The translations under genes were made by a program, and so were the position numbers. From Tubiluchus corallicola (taxonomy: Eukaryota; Priapulida; Priapulimorpha; Priapulimorphida; Tubiluchidae), in the NCBI GenBank assembly GCA_030141605.1, contig JAQGDQ010000147.1:1-64000 (forward strand): 64,000 nucleotides of DNA, given 5' to 3'. The notes beneath the pieces are model-generated. The model was not told where the DNA came from, made no database searches, and saw only the letters and a program-made list of their open reading frames with translations. Shown here piece after piece: positions 12,820 through 25,500 of the stretch (the first letter of the stretch is position 1; each line of letters starts with the position of its first letter).

Positions 12820-15800
12820 CTGCAAACATGTTTAACAAGTAACAAATTAGTACATGTATTTGTATAGTATACATGTATAATACGTGTATTTTCTTTACTC
12901 TGGATTTCTTAATTATATAGCAAATGTCATTATTTTAAAAATTATTAACGTTTTCTAAATTAAACTGATAACATTAATGCCCACCAGCGTCTAAAAATCA
13001 TTTTATCCAAACTCGGTAAAAGATAGCAAACTAGGTGTCTATAGTCTTTTTGCTATATTTTCTCTAGTTCTAGATCGATCTATTAATTTTAACCCTTCTT
13101 TAAAACTTACTAGCGATTCCTTTATTAATCATGTTTTATTGTAGTATTATAAAGAGATAAAAAATTAAAAAAAATTGCTATTTTAACAATGTTTATACAG
13201 AGCCATTTGAAAAAATGAATTTGAACAATAAAAACGAGTTTCTGCCAAATTACGTTCCCTTTTTGAAGTAAGATTGTTCAAACTGTTGAGTAGTAATGAA
13301 TTACAGACAAGCGAAAGACAAATTTGTAATTTATTTACCATTTGTTCGTTTAAGAAAAAAAAGTTGGTGCAAAGTTGTTTAGCAACATGAATTGGTGAAG
13401 TTATTCACAATAGTGCAGGAAAGCCTATCACAGCATTAAATTAACTATACACTGATAATGCAGTCACAAAATCTTATCAAGAAACTGCGATATTTGAGCA
13501 AAGCCACTGTATGGAATGTTAATAAATTAACCTAATTATGGCACAAAACATATCCTGCAGTGAGTTATATGGAACTGACTGGATGGCAGAGTTTTGCTCT
13601 TCTCTCTGCTTAGCTATTAGCAACCTACACTTGTCAATATAAACCATGAAGAATTAATAATGCATGCTATTTTCGATTTACTATGCAATTTAAGACTGGC
13701 CGACTTTACAACCGGCACTGTAACTTATTTATCTTTATCATATGTAACATGATATATCTTTGTACCACAGTACAGCACAAACAGGGTTTGATTATCATTC
13801 AAACTGATTGGTTCCTGACAGAGTGCAGCAGTAAAACGATGACGGTTTGTACTACGACAGCTACTGATATAGTGAGTTTTGTAACTCTATATGTCATAGC
13901 AAGACCAAAAGCAGGAAATAAGTTTAATTTGGACAATGAACTTACTGCACTTAAATGCAACTTACATTCATAATAACTTTTTTTGGGTGAAAGAGGCAAT
14001 GCAATAACAAAAAAAAACGAAATGACGGTTGATTCCGAGTGTTTTCACCACTGTCTGCAGCCACTGCACTCCTGCCAAGAGCATACGCATCAGGCAACAG
14101 TAAATGTATTTGGAGTTTGATGGCAATTTTTAACAAATGCAACAAAGTAAACTGTAGTTCCTGAATGATGCATCTCTTTAATATAAAATGGTAATAGCAT
14201 GACTATCTATGAAACTGTTCAATAGCTAAAATTTCTTACAGTACTGAATGCGCTTCTTTACCTGTTGTTGTGGGCCGTAGACTCAGACGGCAACACGTTT
14301 CAAACATGTTGTCACACAAGCCTCCAAACCCCAAACTAGTGCAACTCATGCCCATAGAACCGGTAGACACACCCAGAGCACAACAATCACAACATTCCTG
14401 TGAATAAACAATCAAGATTGATATTTTGATGCAAAACTGCAAATGCTTGTCTGTCTACAATAATCAACTGCTAGTCTACTACAAAGGTATTATTACTTCG
14501 AACATACTATTTTCATTTTTGTCAGCTGACAGTAATGAAAATTTAATTAAAAGAAAAATAAAACGATAATTTTACAAGCCATTTTAGTTCCAAAACATAA
14601 AAATGAGACCACAAGTTTCTGTGGCACCTCAAGCTGTTTTGGTTTCTAAGTGATGAGTTTAACCTAGCAAAAAAATCCAGTCCCAAAAATGTAGCTAAGC
14701 TGAATATTTTAACTGAAATTATTTATATATTTTAACATTTCTAAATCAGGACTGAAAACTGCAACAACAGCAAGTTGAAGATCATCACCATTGATTAGAA
14801 AAAATTGAATTTCTCGAAATAAGTTGCCCAAATATTCCTGAACAGCCCAAACATTGCATATTCACTTCCCGGTTGGGATAACTTCATTATGACTTCACTG
14901 CTGAGTCGTACCGAATGAAGTCAAAAATAACAGAAAAACATGCAAAATTTTCAAGGTCATAATATAACCAATGAAAAACAATCTACATTGCTGGTGGTTT
15001 TGTTGGCAGGTTCCCAATATCAGAAGCTGAGCAGATCACACCACAAAAGCACTCATCTAACCCACATTATTTTTTTAAAGTCCATAACATAATTTTAATG
15101 TAACCATATGCATTTTTGAACTTTAGTTATGCCAATGGAATCTAGAATTACCTTCATGGCCATGCTCCCGGGACCATCATGCGCTGATATCACACATTCT
15201 TCCCTTGCCAGTGCCACCTGTACGCCGCTGTCGCACATCTTTCTCTGAACCTGCCGCTGACAGCACAAGCCTCGTATCTGTATACAGGAGGCTTGATCTT
15301 CCTCCTAAAAATAAGAGCACAATTTTATCCACTAAAGCATTTTTTCATAAAAAAGCCAACATATACAGCATAAATGGTTTTGAATTGCAAATTGTTTACT
15401 TAGTGTAAATGTTTGTCAAAAGGTGAGCAGTTTAACCAAAGTAATAGCAATAGGGCCAAACCAAACTAATAGGGCCAATATGCCCAAATATTTTGCCTTT
15501 AAATTACAAGGGCCCATACGATTATTTTGCAGAGGCCTCTAAAAGCATAATTTAGTTACTGGCCCAGCCAGAGGTCTACACTTGGTAAAAGAATGGAATG
15601 AGGAAGACTCAAAGTCCGACTGATTTGACACTGGAGAGATACGTGTATTCTACAGTACCTAAAATGAAATGGACTAACCTTGACTCCGGGAACGGGAACA
15701 GGAAAGTCCACACAATTCCTGTGCTGCCGAAACCAATCATCGCCCATGGCACAGCATTCGTCAACTTTACCAAGAGCAGCTGTAACATCGATAACATATT

Positions 15801-16431
15801 TTACAAATGTAAACTCATCAGTTTCTTCAAACACATTTCTTACTTGCAACACAAAGATATGAAATACTGAACGCCTATGCACAAAGAATTAAAATGATAA
15901 GTTTTGCAGCGGTTCACAATTTTAAATTATTGTAAATGTTTTTAGTTTAACAGAGATTTGGTTAAATACAAAATGTGGCTTAGGTGGTACCATTTTAAAA
16001 TAGCTTAACATAGCGTTTAATTTCATGCACATCATAGCAGTGGAGAATAAATCAAATTATTCACAGTACATTTGTGACTATGAAAAATCTGAAAATAACA
16101 CTGATACACAGAATTACGCTATAACATAGACTTCTTGAAAAATTGTTTTAATATAAATGTAGTAGTAGCTAATATAAATGAGGGTACAATATAATTTTAC
16201 GAAGTAAATGAACATTGAAATCCACACATTCACATTTTTTGTCGTTTATTTATCCACACATATTTATTTATTAGCTATTTATTTTTTCATAGATAGAATA
16301 ACCTTATTGTATTTACCCCATAATTTTTTAATCTCATTTGTGAACACTTATCTAGATTACTCACCGTTTGTGAAGTTGCCACAAAATGCAATGGACAGTA
16401 GACACAGAATTAATCGTCCTATGGAAGACAT
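617..16431 (-). CDS. FBLN1: Fibulin (fibulin-1-like), 17 coding exons visible, 3' end off window
   Basis: Secreted extracellular-matrix glycoprotein gene read right to left. Exons whose splice sites and phases I checked: 16365-16431, 15679-15779, 15152-15304, 14262-14397, 12688-12819, 12138-12281, 11420-11469, 10379-10481, 8908-9066, 8542-8682, 7854-8042, 6815-6955, 4500-4634, 3563-3703, 2429-2572, 1915-2073, 617-757. All join in frame: 2236 nt, 745 codons plus one base. Order: signal peptide, three cysteine-pair (anaphylatoxin-like) segments, one non-calcium EGF, then eleven EGF modules, most beginning D-[IVL]-[ND]-E-C. This order without a long N-domain is that of fibulin-1. The frame is still open at the last donor (phase 1), so further EGFs and the fibulin C-terminal domain should lie before position 1. 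Fibulins bind calcium and other matrix proteins in basement membranes and elastic fibres (known for the family). Fibulin-2 or another fibulin paralogue is the main alternative; the symbol is a best guess. Confidence 0.88.
2374..2400. repeat. (CAT)n microsatellite
   Basis: About nine tandem CAT units in the fibulin intron between exons 2429-2572 and 1915-2073. A short open frame over it is a shadow. Confidence 0.9.
3735..3770. repeat. (CAA)n microsatellite
   Basis: Tandem ACA/CAA units that begin about 30 bp upstream (gene direction) of the fibulin exon at 3563-3703, close to its acceptor. Confidence 0.9.
3990..4345. repeat. GACTTGA-rich degenerate repeat
   Basis: A 350-bp stretch built from irregular variants of GACTTGA/GACTTGAGACTT with a spacing of about 10-20 bp, in the fibulin intron between exons 4500-4634 and 3563-3703. 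No reading frame or inverted ends are evident, so it looks like an old minisatellite. Confidence 0.75.
5574..6585. mobile_element. hAT-like non-autonomous transposon, 1012 bp, 8-bp target duplication
   Basis: The ends are inverted: left CAGGGGTGTGCAAATT and right the reverse complement of CAGGGGTGTGCAAACT (14 bp identical). The element is flanked by a perfect direct duplication AGCTACAG (5566-5573 and 6586-6593). An 8-bp duplication and ends beginning CAGGG are typical of the hAT superfamily. The inside has no transposase frame, though a second hAT-like end (CAGGGGTGACCACACTT, 6025) and an internal hairpin suggest nesting. It lies in a fibulin intron. Confidence 0.9.
6071..6206. repeat. Inverted repeat, two 48-bp arms
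   Basis: Arms 6071-6118 and 6159-6206 are about 80 percent complementary (both end in the TTTTGACTTGG / CCAAGTCAAAA pair) around a 40-bp AT-rich loop. It is inside the hAT-like element at 5574-6585. Confidence 0.8.
7155..7195. repeat. (TTTAC)n-like microsatellite
   Basis: Imperfect tandem TTTACT/TTTAC units in a fibulin intron. Confidence 0.7.
10659..10715. repeat. (AT)n and (GT)n compound microsatellite
   Basis: About 16 AT units (to 10690) followed by a TG-rich stretch, in the intron that splits the third EGF module of fibulin. Confidence 0.9.
14262..15779 (-). CDS. FBLN1: Fibulin exons 2-4: anaphylatoxin-like modules
   Basis: Exons 15679-15779 (phase 1 to 0), 15152-15304 (0 to 0) and 14262-14397 (0 to 1) encode paired cysteines typical of the fibulin N-terminus: [10 protein letters not shown] in exon 2, GLCCQRQ in exon 3, and ECCDCCALG followed by FETCC in exon 4. 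Fibulin-1 carries the same pattern (ACC, QCC, CCHCC and ACC segments) between its signal peptide and first EGF. Known family structure: three anaphylatoxin-type folds stabilised by disulfides. The module borders do not coincide with the exon borders here. Confidence 0.85.
16365..16431 (-). CDS. FBLN1: Fibulin exon 1: start codon and signal peptide
   Basis: The ATG at 16431 opens [10 protein letters not shown]..., a short basic start (Arg6) followed by a hydrophobic run [10 protein letters not shown] and small residues, as in a secretory signal peptide. It ends at a GTGAGT donor at 16364 in phase 1, which matches the acceptor of the next exon at 15779 (TTACAG). No earlier in-frame ATG is needed. 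This start is what puts the 5' end of the gene inside the window. I saw no TATA box just upstream on this strand. Confidence 0.85.
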
Positions 16432-16928
16432 GTTAAATGTAAAGAAAAAATCAAAAGTTTTTGGCACAATAAAAGGTCAAGGAACCTTTAATGTAGTTTG
16501 ACAGTGCACAAGAAATCTGTCTAGCTACCAGCAATGAAAACCAGCATTTCTTTGCCCAAATATTCTTATACCATTAGCACCTTGATACTAAATGTTGTGC
16601 ATTCTACAAGAGTCTTAGAGATCTTGCAATGATATTTGAAGGGTAGAGAGCAGTAAGCATCATAAATTTTACGATATTTGTACCCATACTGCAAGCAGAC
16701 ATTGACGATATTTATTATATTTGTTCTGCTAAGGTAAAGCCTGTCTTGTGTTTATTAACAGACATTATGCTAAATGGGAGTAAGATCGCACTGGGGCATG
16801 CAGACAGAAACAAAAAGTACATAATACTGAACACAATACACAGAAGACAAACGGTTAATGTAACACAAACCATGTAGTCCACGAAACTGTAAAGTAACAT
16901 AACATTAAGATAAGTGGAAGACTATAAA

Positions 16929-17703
16929 CCCCCAGTTCCCAACTTTTTGGACTCCACGTACGGTGATGTACCCCTAATTTTTTACGCTATCACCTAGTAC
17001 TCCTTTGCCTGCCATAAACAAAATGAAAAACCAACACTGATGTAATGTCATGAATATTTTCATTTTATTGGACTGCTGTCCGCTTTTAACGGAAGCAGGA
17101 CGGATGGCACCGCGGCCCACACCATGCGGCATGTCTCAATTAAGTCGCTCAATGCCAAACCAAAACAGAACCCGAATAATAAAGTCGAAATGACAATTTA
17201 TTACTAAATATTACACCCCCAATAAGGAACAAACGGCTTACCTAAAAGAACGGAGTTTGCGGCAAAGCCTGTGAAATGTGAACAGAGCTGCAATGAAAGA
17301 CACGACCACTGACAAGGGTCTACAGCAGACCTTCCCTTTTTATAAGCTCAGGTGTGCACGTGACTAATGGCTTTTACTAACACAAGGTGCAGAATAGGAG
17401 TCTGTGCTAGATAAAGCCACATTCACATGCACACCTGAGAAGTCTACTGTATTCCTCTGCCAGCATTACACTTCATCTCATCACAGCCCTGCAGTACAAT
17501 ATATATTATACGTATTGCTCCAATCAAGTGCACTAAAAGCACTAAATGTGAGTTCAATGAGATGGCTGTTGTTGCATAGCAGAAATTAACCTTTTCAATC
17601 GCGGTTCAGTTTTCGACAGACTGACTCTCATATCTTCACAGATGTCAAAAGGGTTTTGCGCTTTTGTCTTGATTGTCACCATCATAGAAAAGCCTGCTTC
17701 ACA
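16929..17703 (-). mobile_element. hAT transposase remnant with C-terminal dimerisation motif
   Basis: On the minus strand 17703-17581 reads CEAGFSMMVTIKTKAQNPFD, then DMRVSLSKTEPRLKRL. This matches the end of hAT (ZBED/SCAND-like) transposases, where EAGFS...IKTKARN...DMRVALSKT.PR is conserved. Downstream in that direction, 16931 onward reads as a typical hAT end (CAGTTCCCAACTTTTTGGA). The DNA between is not coding, and the rest of the transposase and the opposite end are missing, so it is a dead fragment. Confidence 0.7.
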
Positions 17704-20700
17704 CAGGAAAAAGTTCATTGGAAGCTTTAAAGTGGACAGGGGTCAAGAACTTGATAAAAAGCCATTAATTGCTGGCACAGTCAATAGAGATGTCTGAATC
17801 ACCGCTGACTATTATACAACACTACTTTTTTAAGATCGTTTCTGTGAATACACCACATGGTTAAACAGCGAATCCCGTTTACTATCGATATTTAATTAAT
17901 GTGCTTTAGAAAGTTATAACAACGTAAATCTCGCTCTAAATGTCACACCTTAAAGACTCAGAAACTTCTAAAATAGTGTACTTTTATAATTTTCAGCAAG
18001 AAACTTATTATTACTGAAGTTATAATTGGATTATAACAATAAAGTACTAACTATCAGGCCTATATGCAAAACACAATGTGTTATTGTTTCTTACAATGTG
18101 GTCACAATGTATTATGATTTCACATGATTAAAAACAGCAAAAAATTTGCAATCGTATACATTTTCATTAGCAATGTGAGCGACTCTACCGTATATTGTAA
18201 AATGGTTACTGAGGTTCTAAATACATTTAAAAATTTACAGAACAAAATACAAAACCTCTGTGATTATGTAACCTGATAAAGGGAGTAGTGGTTTCCTGAA
18301 ATATCATTAATTTTAATTTTTCTTGGAAGTGATTAACAACCTATTTATTTTTCTTATGGATGCACATCACCACTCACCTATTTTCAAAATACAAAACACT
18401 GTGATGTTTCTGTAACATGTTTATTAAACAATATTTTTTACAAAACAAATAAGTTAAATATAGAAAGTAATTAAATCTTTGTGACCTATTCTACACATAA
18501 GAAAAATTACCGTTTTCCAAACACGAAGTTTATAAAATATGTCGAATTGTCAAGGCAAATACAGGAATATCGTTTATTGCTGATTATTCTCTGGTGTTGA
18601 TGGTTAGTTAAACATGATAGATTTGAAGCCGTAGGTGTTGGGATAGCAACAAATGGGATAACAACATATGTACAGTGAGCAGCTAGACAAGTTACAATCA
18701 GTACTATGCAGTATACCCAAAAATCAAGCACTACAGGAACTTAAACAATTTTATCTCAAGAGAGAGATAAAACACTCAGTGTTCTGAATGTTCATAGTAA
18801 TTATCAATAACAACAATTGACGTCAGCAAATATGCAAAACTGAACCCTTTTGATAAATCAAAGTTTGAGTATTGACTACTGATTTTAGCAACCAAAAAAT
18901 ATTCAAAAGACCATGAACACAGATGTGAGACAACACTCATAATACTGTCTCTCTCTTAAAATGAAATTGTGCAAATTTTAATTATAGAATAATTGCGTAC
19001 AGTAGAGACTACCCCAGTATGTCTAGCTGCTTAATGCTCACATTTTATATCCATTTAGCACCTACAGTGATTGCCCAGAATCAATTCAAATTTTTCAGTG
19101 TGAAGGGTAGATTTTCGCAGTACGCTACGTGTAGTGAATAAATCAAAATCAAGCTTTAATGTCTCAGATTTCTAAAGTATACCATTTTACCTAGACTAGA
19201 ATGAGCCACAGGATTTGAAAAACTGAAAATTACTGCATCTACATTTTACAGAAAACTTGTTCGTCGGTTATGAATAAGAATTACACCTACAGCATCTTTT
19301 TACAAAAAAGTGTCTTATAAATATAAATAATATTCATAACATTAATATTTATAAAGCAGCATTAAAAATCACTGACAGTATTATTACATACGACGTGTAC
19401 TTGTGAAAACTAAAATTATAGTACATATTTAACAATGAACGTTGCATAAAATTTAAATGAGATCAACTTTAGTGAAAACAATGGCATTGTGAAAATTATA
19501 CAATCAGCAGCAGTAAAGAACACGAGCCATTGTCCACATAAATAACAAGACTTTGCATCAAGTTTTGAGAAGCAATGAAAGAGCAGCCTATTGTTAAGCC
19601 AGATTTTCATGGGGCCCTGATTTTTTTTGAGATAATCGAAATTTGTTTTTAACTGCAACAGTGACCAAAAAAATCTCGCAAACTATGTTTTGTCTATGCA
19701 ATCATTCATGTGAAGTTCGGTGACTCTCGCCATATTTTTGCGAATTTCGGACTTTTTTCCAGCAATGTCGCATGTCGTGTTTACGTATATTCGACTTCTG
19801 CGACATGGCAACTGTTGCATGACATTCACGCGAGTATATTGTGATCATTTTATGAAATTTCAGGAATTTTCACAGAACAAAGTGAGGGACAACCGAGGTT
19901 CACAAAAATTTTTGTGAAGAATAGTCACAAACTCGTTGCAAAATTGACCAAAACTTCGCAAAACGTTCTCTAAATTTCAGCGGATTCTGACAAACATTGC
20001 AACAAATTTGCTTGTGTTTGGCAAATGTCCAAAAAACGATACGAAGATTTGGCGAGGTAGTGCATTTTGTGACTCCGGTACAAACTTTAGACATTTTAAA
20101 ATTTTTTTTTGCTGAAACAAGTGGTCTTTTGGCAAAACCGATGAACACCCACGAATATTTTGCAATTACTTGGGGAATATTTGGCACACATTTTGTAACT
20201 GTTGGACTTAGAAATTTTCGGATAGTCACCAAAGTTGCAAACAGCGTGAAAGTTTGACTTTCCTTTTTGCAGAAATTTCTTTTCTTGTCTGAGTGTGCCC
20301 AAACTGCAGGTCTCATTACTTCAACACTGCAGTGATTTGCTGTACAATAAAAACATTTCATAGCATACCTATATAGAGGTAAATTATTGTCTGGCAAAAT
20401 ACTTGGAATTCCGAGCAATGTATAACTATTACAGGTATTTTCTCCTGCAGAAAAGTCCGCACAACAAGAACTGCAAGTAGTTATTACTAAAAATAATTTC
20501 ACATGTACTTTAGCTGCACATGACAAAAAAAACGATGAATAACCAAGAAACAACTCCCATTTAGAACTTTGTAATCGACCAGTAGGGGGCATAATGATTG
20601 AAATTTCTAAGCTGCAATAACTCGAGCATATTTTAGAACTCTGGGATTTTAGAAACTTTCCTCAAAAATGAAATATTCGTTGTTTAACAAATGGTTTCAA

Positions 20701-22024
20701 AAAAAAAAATTTTGATGCACATGCAGTAAGAAATGCCAAGCGTGTCCAGAAAAAGATCTGTATAGCGAGGGTGTCATGTTATTGTACATATACAGCAGTG
20801 TCACATACAGTAAAAAAGAGTTGGAAACCATACATTATTATTATTTTGTAATTAAAAGGATGTTATTAATATAATTGTTCATTATACTAAATATATATAT
20901 TAGACTAAATGTACTATTAGATATTATTAGCACAGGAAATTTCTTAAAGTGAGATGGCAATACAATGATTCAAAAGGCAAACAAATCAAACCCATTAATT
21001 GTCCTGATCACTAAACAATGGGCTGCACGTTCATAGGCAGAAACAACAGTACATGCAGACACACTTGCAAAGTACTAATCGATTTGCAGGTTAACCAATC
21101 TCTTGATTATGCCGGTGCAGCATTTAAATCTGCAGTCACATGTAAAAATTTGTGTCAATTGAAAAATCATATCACTTCATGAATAGGTAGTAGTTTACTC
21201 AAATTACTCTACAACTAACCATTTGGTCTTATTCAACAGCTCTTACCCTTCGTAAATAAACATAATACTACCATACCGTTTCATTTGGTATTAGACGTGC
21301 TGCTTGCAAAGCTGTTTCTTCTTACCATTTCTGCTGCAAGCAAACTTGATGGCAGATCAAACAACCCGCAGAAGAGACTCACCCATTCACGACAAAACTA
21401 CAGCACCAAACAGCAGTTCAGGTTTGCAACACGAAGACTAGCACAAACAATGAAAACATAGAAACTTTTGTGTCAGACACCTAAAAAAATGATAAGGTCT
21501 CGTTAAATTGTTTTTTCCAAAATAACGATAATCAAAGAAGATTTTTTCACGAAAAAAGTAGTAAAACAAGAGTAAAAATTAAAACGGACGGCATTACTAA
21601 ATGAGCTAAAACTTTCTGCATGGGCCTACCACTTGAAAACAAAACAAAAATTTTCCACTTATTCTAGGATTCTGGCAATAAAAATCAACTGATGTTCACA
21701 AGGTAATCTCATTACTTGCCCGAAAGCCCTCTATATGCTGTAAGCAGAAAACAACTTGTACGCAAATCTGCCAATTTGTACTTAAATAATATTATTTCAT
21801 TTAATATTATTCTCTTGGATATTTAATTAATCTACCCTTAAATGGTAATACCATTGTAAGCCATGATCAAAATATAATTATATTTGATATTGTTCAAACA
21901 TTCACAAAAAATATTCGCAGATTCGTCCGTTAGTGCAGTGCAGCGTTGAATGCAGTTTTATGTACACGTTAAAATTTTTGCTTATAAGCACGTAACATAG
22001 TAACACTATCTTTATGTAATTTCA

Positions 22025-22030
22025 TTTATT
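22025..22030 (-). terminator. KLHDC10: Candidate poly(A) signal of KLHDC10
   Basis: AATAAA on the minus strand (TTTATT on plus), about 525 nt past the KLHDC10 stop codon. It is the nearest standard hexamer I noticed. No transcript evidence is available. Confidence 0.35.
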
Positions 22031-22365
22031 ATTATAAAAATTGCCTGTATGCCATTTCTTCCCGAGGTCTCTGTATCAGTGCTAACTGTGGCCAAAAGTT
22101 ATTTGTTTTTTGCCAATAAAAATATGGATATAAAAAACCCTAAATTAATGTTGTACTGTGTACTCATGATAGGTTTCTTGTCTAACAGTCGCTTAATATC
22201 TATACGTTTTCTGCTACAAATAAAAATTAAAATGTATCACTGAAGCTATAGTAAAAAAATTCTTACTTTAGCAACTCCTGAAATATCTCTATGCTCATAC
22301 GGTTGACATTTTTTTCAGTAAATAGTTTAACATAGGTTGGTGACATTATAATTACCCCTAAACAT

Positions 22366-22400
22366 TGTTATGTTATGTTATGTTATGTTATTGTTATTGT
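22366..22400. repeat. (TTATG)n microsatellite
   Basis: Four to five tandem TTATG units turning into TTATTG units, in the presumed 3' UTR of KLHDC10. Confidence 0.85.
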
Positions 22401-22555
22401 TACAGAACTCCTATTGCTTATGTTGTTTGAAATGCTGAATCATGAAAGCATTAACATCAACAAAGTTCTCATACATCTATTTGTTACCAACGCTTCCTTC
22501 CACATATCTAGTGCGGTGACATTTTTCAGCTATAAATGAATTACAAATAGCAAAA

Positions 22556-25500
22556 TCAGCACTCACACAATCGGTCCAGGAATTTTCGCGGGATGCCCAA
22601 ACTGGATAATAACTGAGAGTAGGGGATACTGTCTAACTGCTTGTTATACTGCAATAACCTGCTCCAACAGATTTCTTCTAGTTTAGGAACGTTGAGCCAA
22701 ATACCATACGTCGCCGCCGTTCGTTTATTTTCATCAATGTTGTAAACTCCACCGAAAATGAGCATGAGGCCACTCTGAAAAGCAAAGTGACTAAAAGACA
22801 AGTGTTTAAAAATAGCCTACAATAACTGAACCGTAAGAGCAAGACAAGAGGTTGAATGCAACTGGTATTTTTGTCATAACTATATGTGATTAACAAAAAC
22901 TGATCAAAACAGACACACAATTGCCATACCAATAATTTTGAACAAAATTTCAGGCATAAATTACGTTAATGTTTGCCATCAGTAAAACAAAACTCAGTAA
23001 TTTTTTGCAAGATTTAATATACATAACAATCACATATATCTTATGCATATCAATATGCATATACATATCAATGTATCTAGGATGTGCTGCTATGCTGCCT
23101 CAAATTAAAAGTGCAAATGCTCGAACAAAATGCTAATGAAGTGCGAGAGTTTTTACTGAAGTCACAGTTGCAGCGTGAAAGTAAACAGGCACCGGCATAA
23201 CGGCACTGAATTTTGTCCACTGTAGAGTGGGGAGGTGTAGTCGCCACAGATCACCAAAAATCTGCTCTCCATCATAACCACCACTGATATAAACATCTAT
23301 AAAAAACAAACAATTTTTTCCACAATGAATGTTTTTTACAGAATATAAGGTAAACATATTTAAAAAGTAAATGCAATAAGTAAAATGAGTCAAACTGCCT
23401 ACAGTTTTCTCAGCTACATGCAAAATACATCCAAACCTTTTCTGCTGATAGTCAATAACAAAGCAAACTCAATACCAGTATCATCTATTAAATTTCAAAT
23501 CTAAAAAAGAATTCCAGGGCTGTTGCGACTTTACAGTTTAGCATTACTAGACTTCTAACATTAACAATTAATAACAATAATCCACATTATTATCCTGACT
23601 TTACCTTTAACCAATACTATCTTACCATCACACATTTGCACTAAACTGTGACACCGCCTTGCTTGCGGGAAGCCGTGTGTCCTATCCTTTATTGTAATCC
23701 TGTACTCCCAGTTACAAGTGTTGAGATTGAAAGACGGTATTTTTCCCAAGTCGAAGACGCTCGTTGCTGTCCCTCCTCCGATCATATACAGGTACTTGCC
23801 ATCACACGCAAGCTCATGGCGATACCTTAAGGAAATGTACGAGATATTCATTAATTAGATTATAACTGTGATTGCCAGAGTGTTCATAAACCATTGTGAC
23901 TTATTTTTAACAGTTATTATCCACTGTGGATAATGAGTTGGAAAAAGGAAGGAGATGCTGGAAAATTGTGGACTAGTCAGGACTTGAACCAGAGACAAGG
24001 GATAAGTACTCCCATCCTCTGCCAGTTTAGCTACTAGTTCAACATGACAAAACAGACCACAGATTTCCTCCTTGTAGGTCATAATCCAATAGCATTACCT
24101 GTACCCATGACAGTAGCGGTATACTTATGGTATCAACACTTTTCTCCAATCAGCTGGCAACTAACAATATCATTAATTAGTTAGATTATGGCTGTGATTG
24201 CTAGAGTGTTTATAAACCATTGTGACTTATATTTCTGCCATTATTCTGAGAATTGTCTTAGAAAAGTATGTATAGTAAACCCCAGTTATAATACACTTCA
24301 GATATATCAGGCTATTCGATCCACTCTGGCCACAAGTCTGCTAACAATGATGGCATGTGACCGGAGTCCAGACCTGGTCCTCTGGCTGATTAGACATGTA
24401 CTGCACTGCTCATTTACCTTGTGCAATTTATCAACATACCATAAATTAATTTACTCAAAGTAGTATAATTTAGCAACTGTAAGTAAAATAATCAGTGAAG
24501 AGTGCGATAATAATTTGATGCAAGCTTGTAATGAGCATATATATTGTTATATTCACTCTTTTTATGTTAACATAAAATTATGACAAATATGCATGCCAGG
24601 TTCAAAGGCCACTAACTTAACAGCTTAATCCTTCCACTACAGGGTTAAATAGACTAATGACTAGTCTAGCAATATAAAATAAATGAAAATACATAGCCAT
24701 GGCAAGTTTATGAACTAATATTATTAAGCATTTCAGAAACAAGCTGATGGGATTCATGTTTACATTACTCAGAAAACATTTAGAGTGACTAAATTGAAAA
24801 ATCCAATTTATTAGATGATTTTTCCAATAAAATGTGCTATCAAGCACTTCCAATTTCCGATTGTAAATTACCCAGTTCGTCGTTTCGCGAGTTGACCGCT
24901 AGTTGGAGGACCAACACTACATCCTACATCCGAACAGCGTACATTGTATTTCAGCATGTTTAAGTGGTTTAATCAGCGAGTGTAAGTGGTCCAAAGCCAA
25001 ATAGGCGGAGTTATTTGAGTCAACTGCCGACAGTTTTTATATACTTTTGCATAGAACCAGCCCGTGCTAGACGTTTTTGAGACAATTAGGCAATTGACTC
25101 TACATTACCAGAGTCTAATACATGGCACCTAATGTACTGGCTTAGTATAAGTAAATACGGACATTAGGCCTGTAACGATACATCCTTTTGTAACGATACG
25201 TGTATCGTCAAGATGCACCAGTATCGCGATAATGTGAATCACTGATATTTAGCACAAGCTAGAGTGTCCACTGATAAAAACAGCACGAAATAATTCAAGC
25301 TACGCATTATTCAATCAATGCAGTGAGCGCAGCATATATGGGCAGCTTGACCTTGACAAAGGTAGACCTGCTGCTAGCAGCCAGCCAAAGCAAAGCGGTT
25401 GAAAGTGTGATGTGTTTATAATAATGTATAGTAAGCTAATTACATTTTTGCTTATAAGTTTATGAAATGGCTTGCAGTAAATGTGAACTAAAAACACATC

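Larger units (their letters stand above)
16432..22555. other. Intergenic region between fibulin 5' end and KLHDC10 3' end
   Basis: About 6.1 kb, AT-rich. It must hold the fibulin promoter (near 16432) and the KLHDC10 3' UTR (below 22556). A hAT transposase remnant lies at 16929-17703. An unusual open stretch lies at 19900-20592. The rest shows nothing I can support as a gene. Confidence 0.6.

Noticed and set aside
15780-15835. Alternative upstream acceptor for fibulin exon 2 (TTGCAAG near 15835)
   Set aside because: The TTACAG acceptor at 15780 gives the phase needed by exon 1 and a normal short linker after the signal peptide.
24240-24460. Possible pogo/Tigger element (GTAAACCCCAGTTATAA)
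   Set aside because: Only one end-like word was found; no inverted partner or frame nearby.
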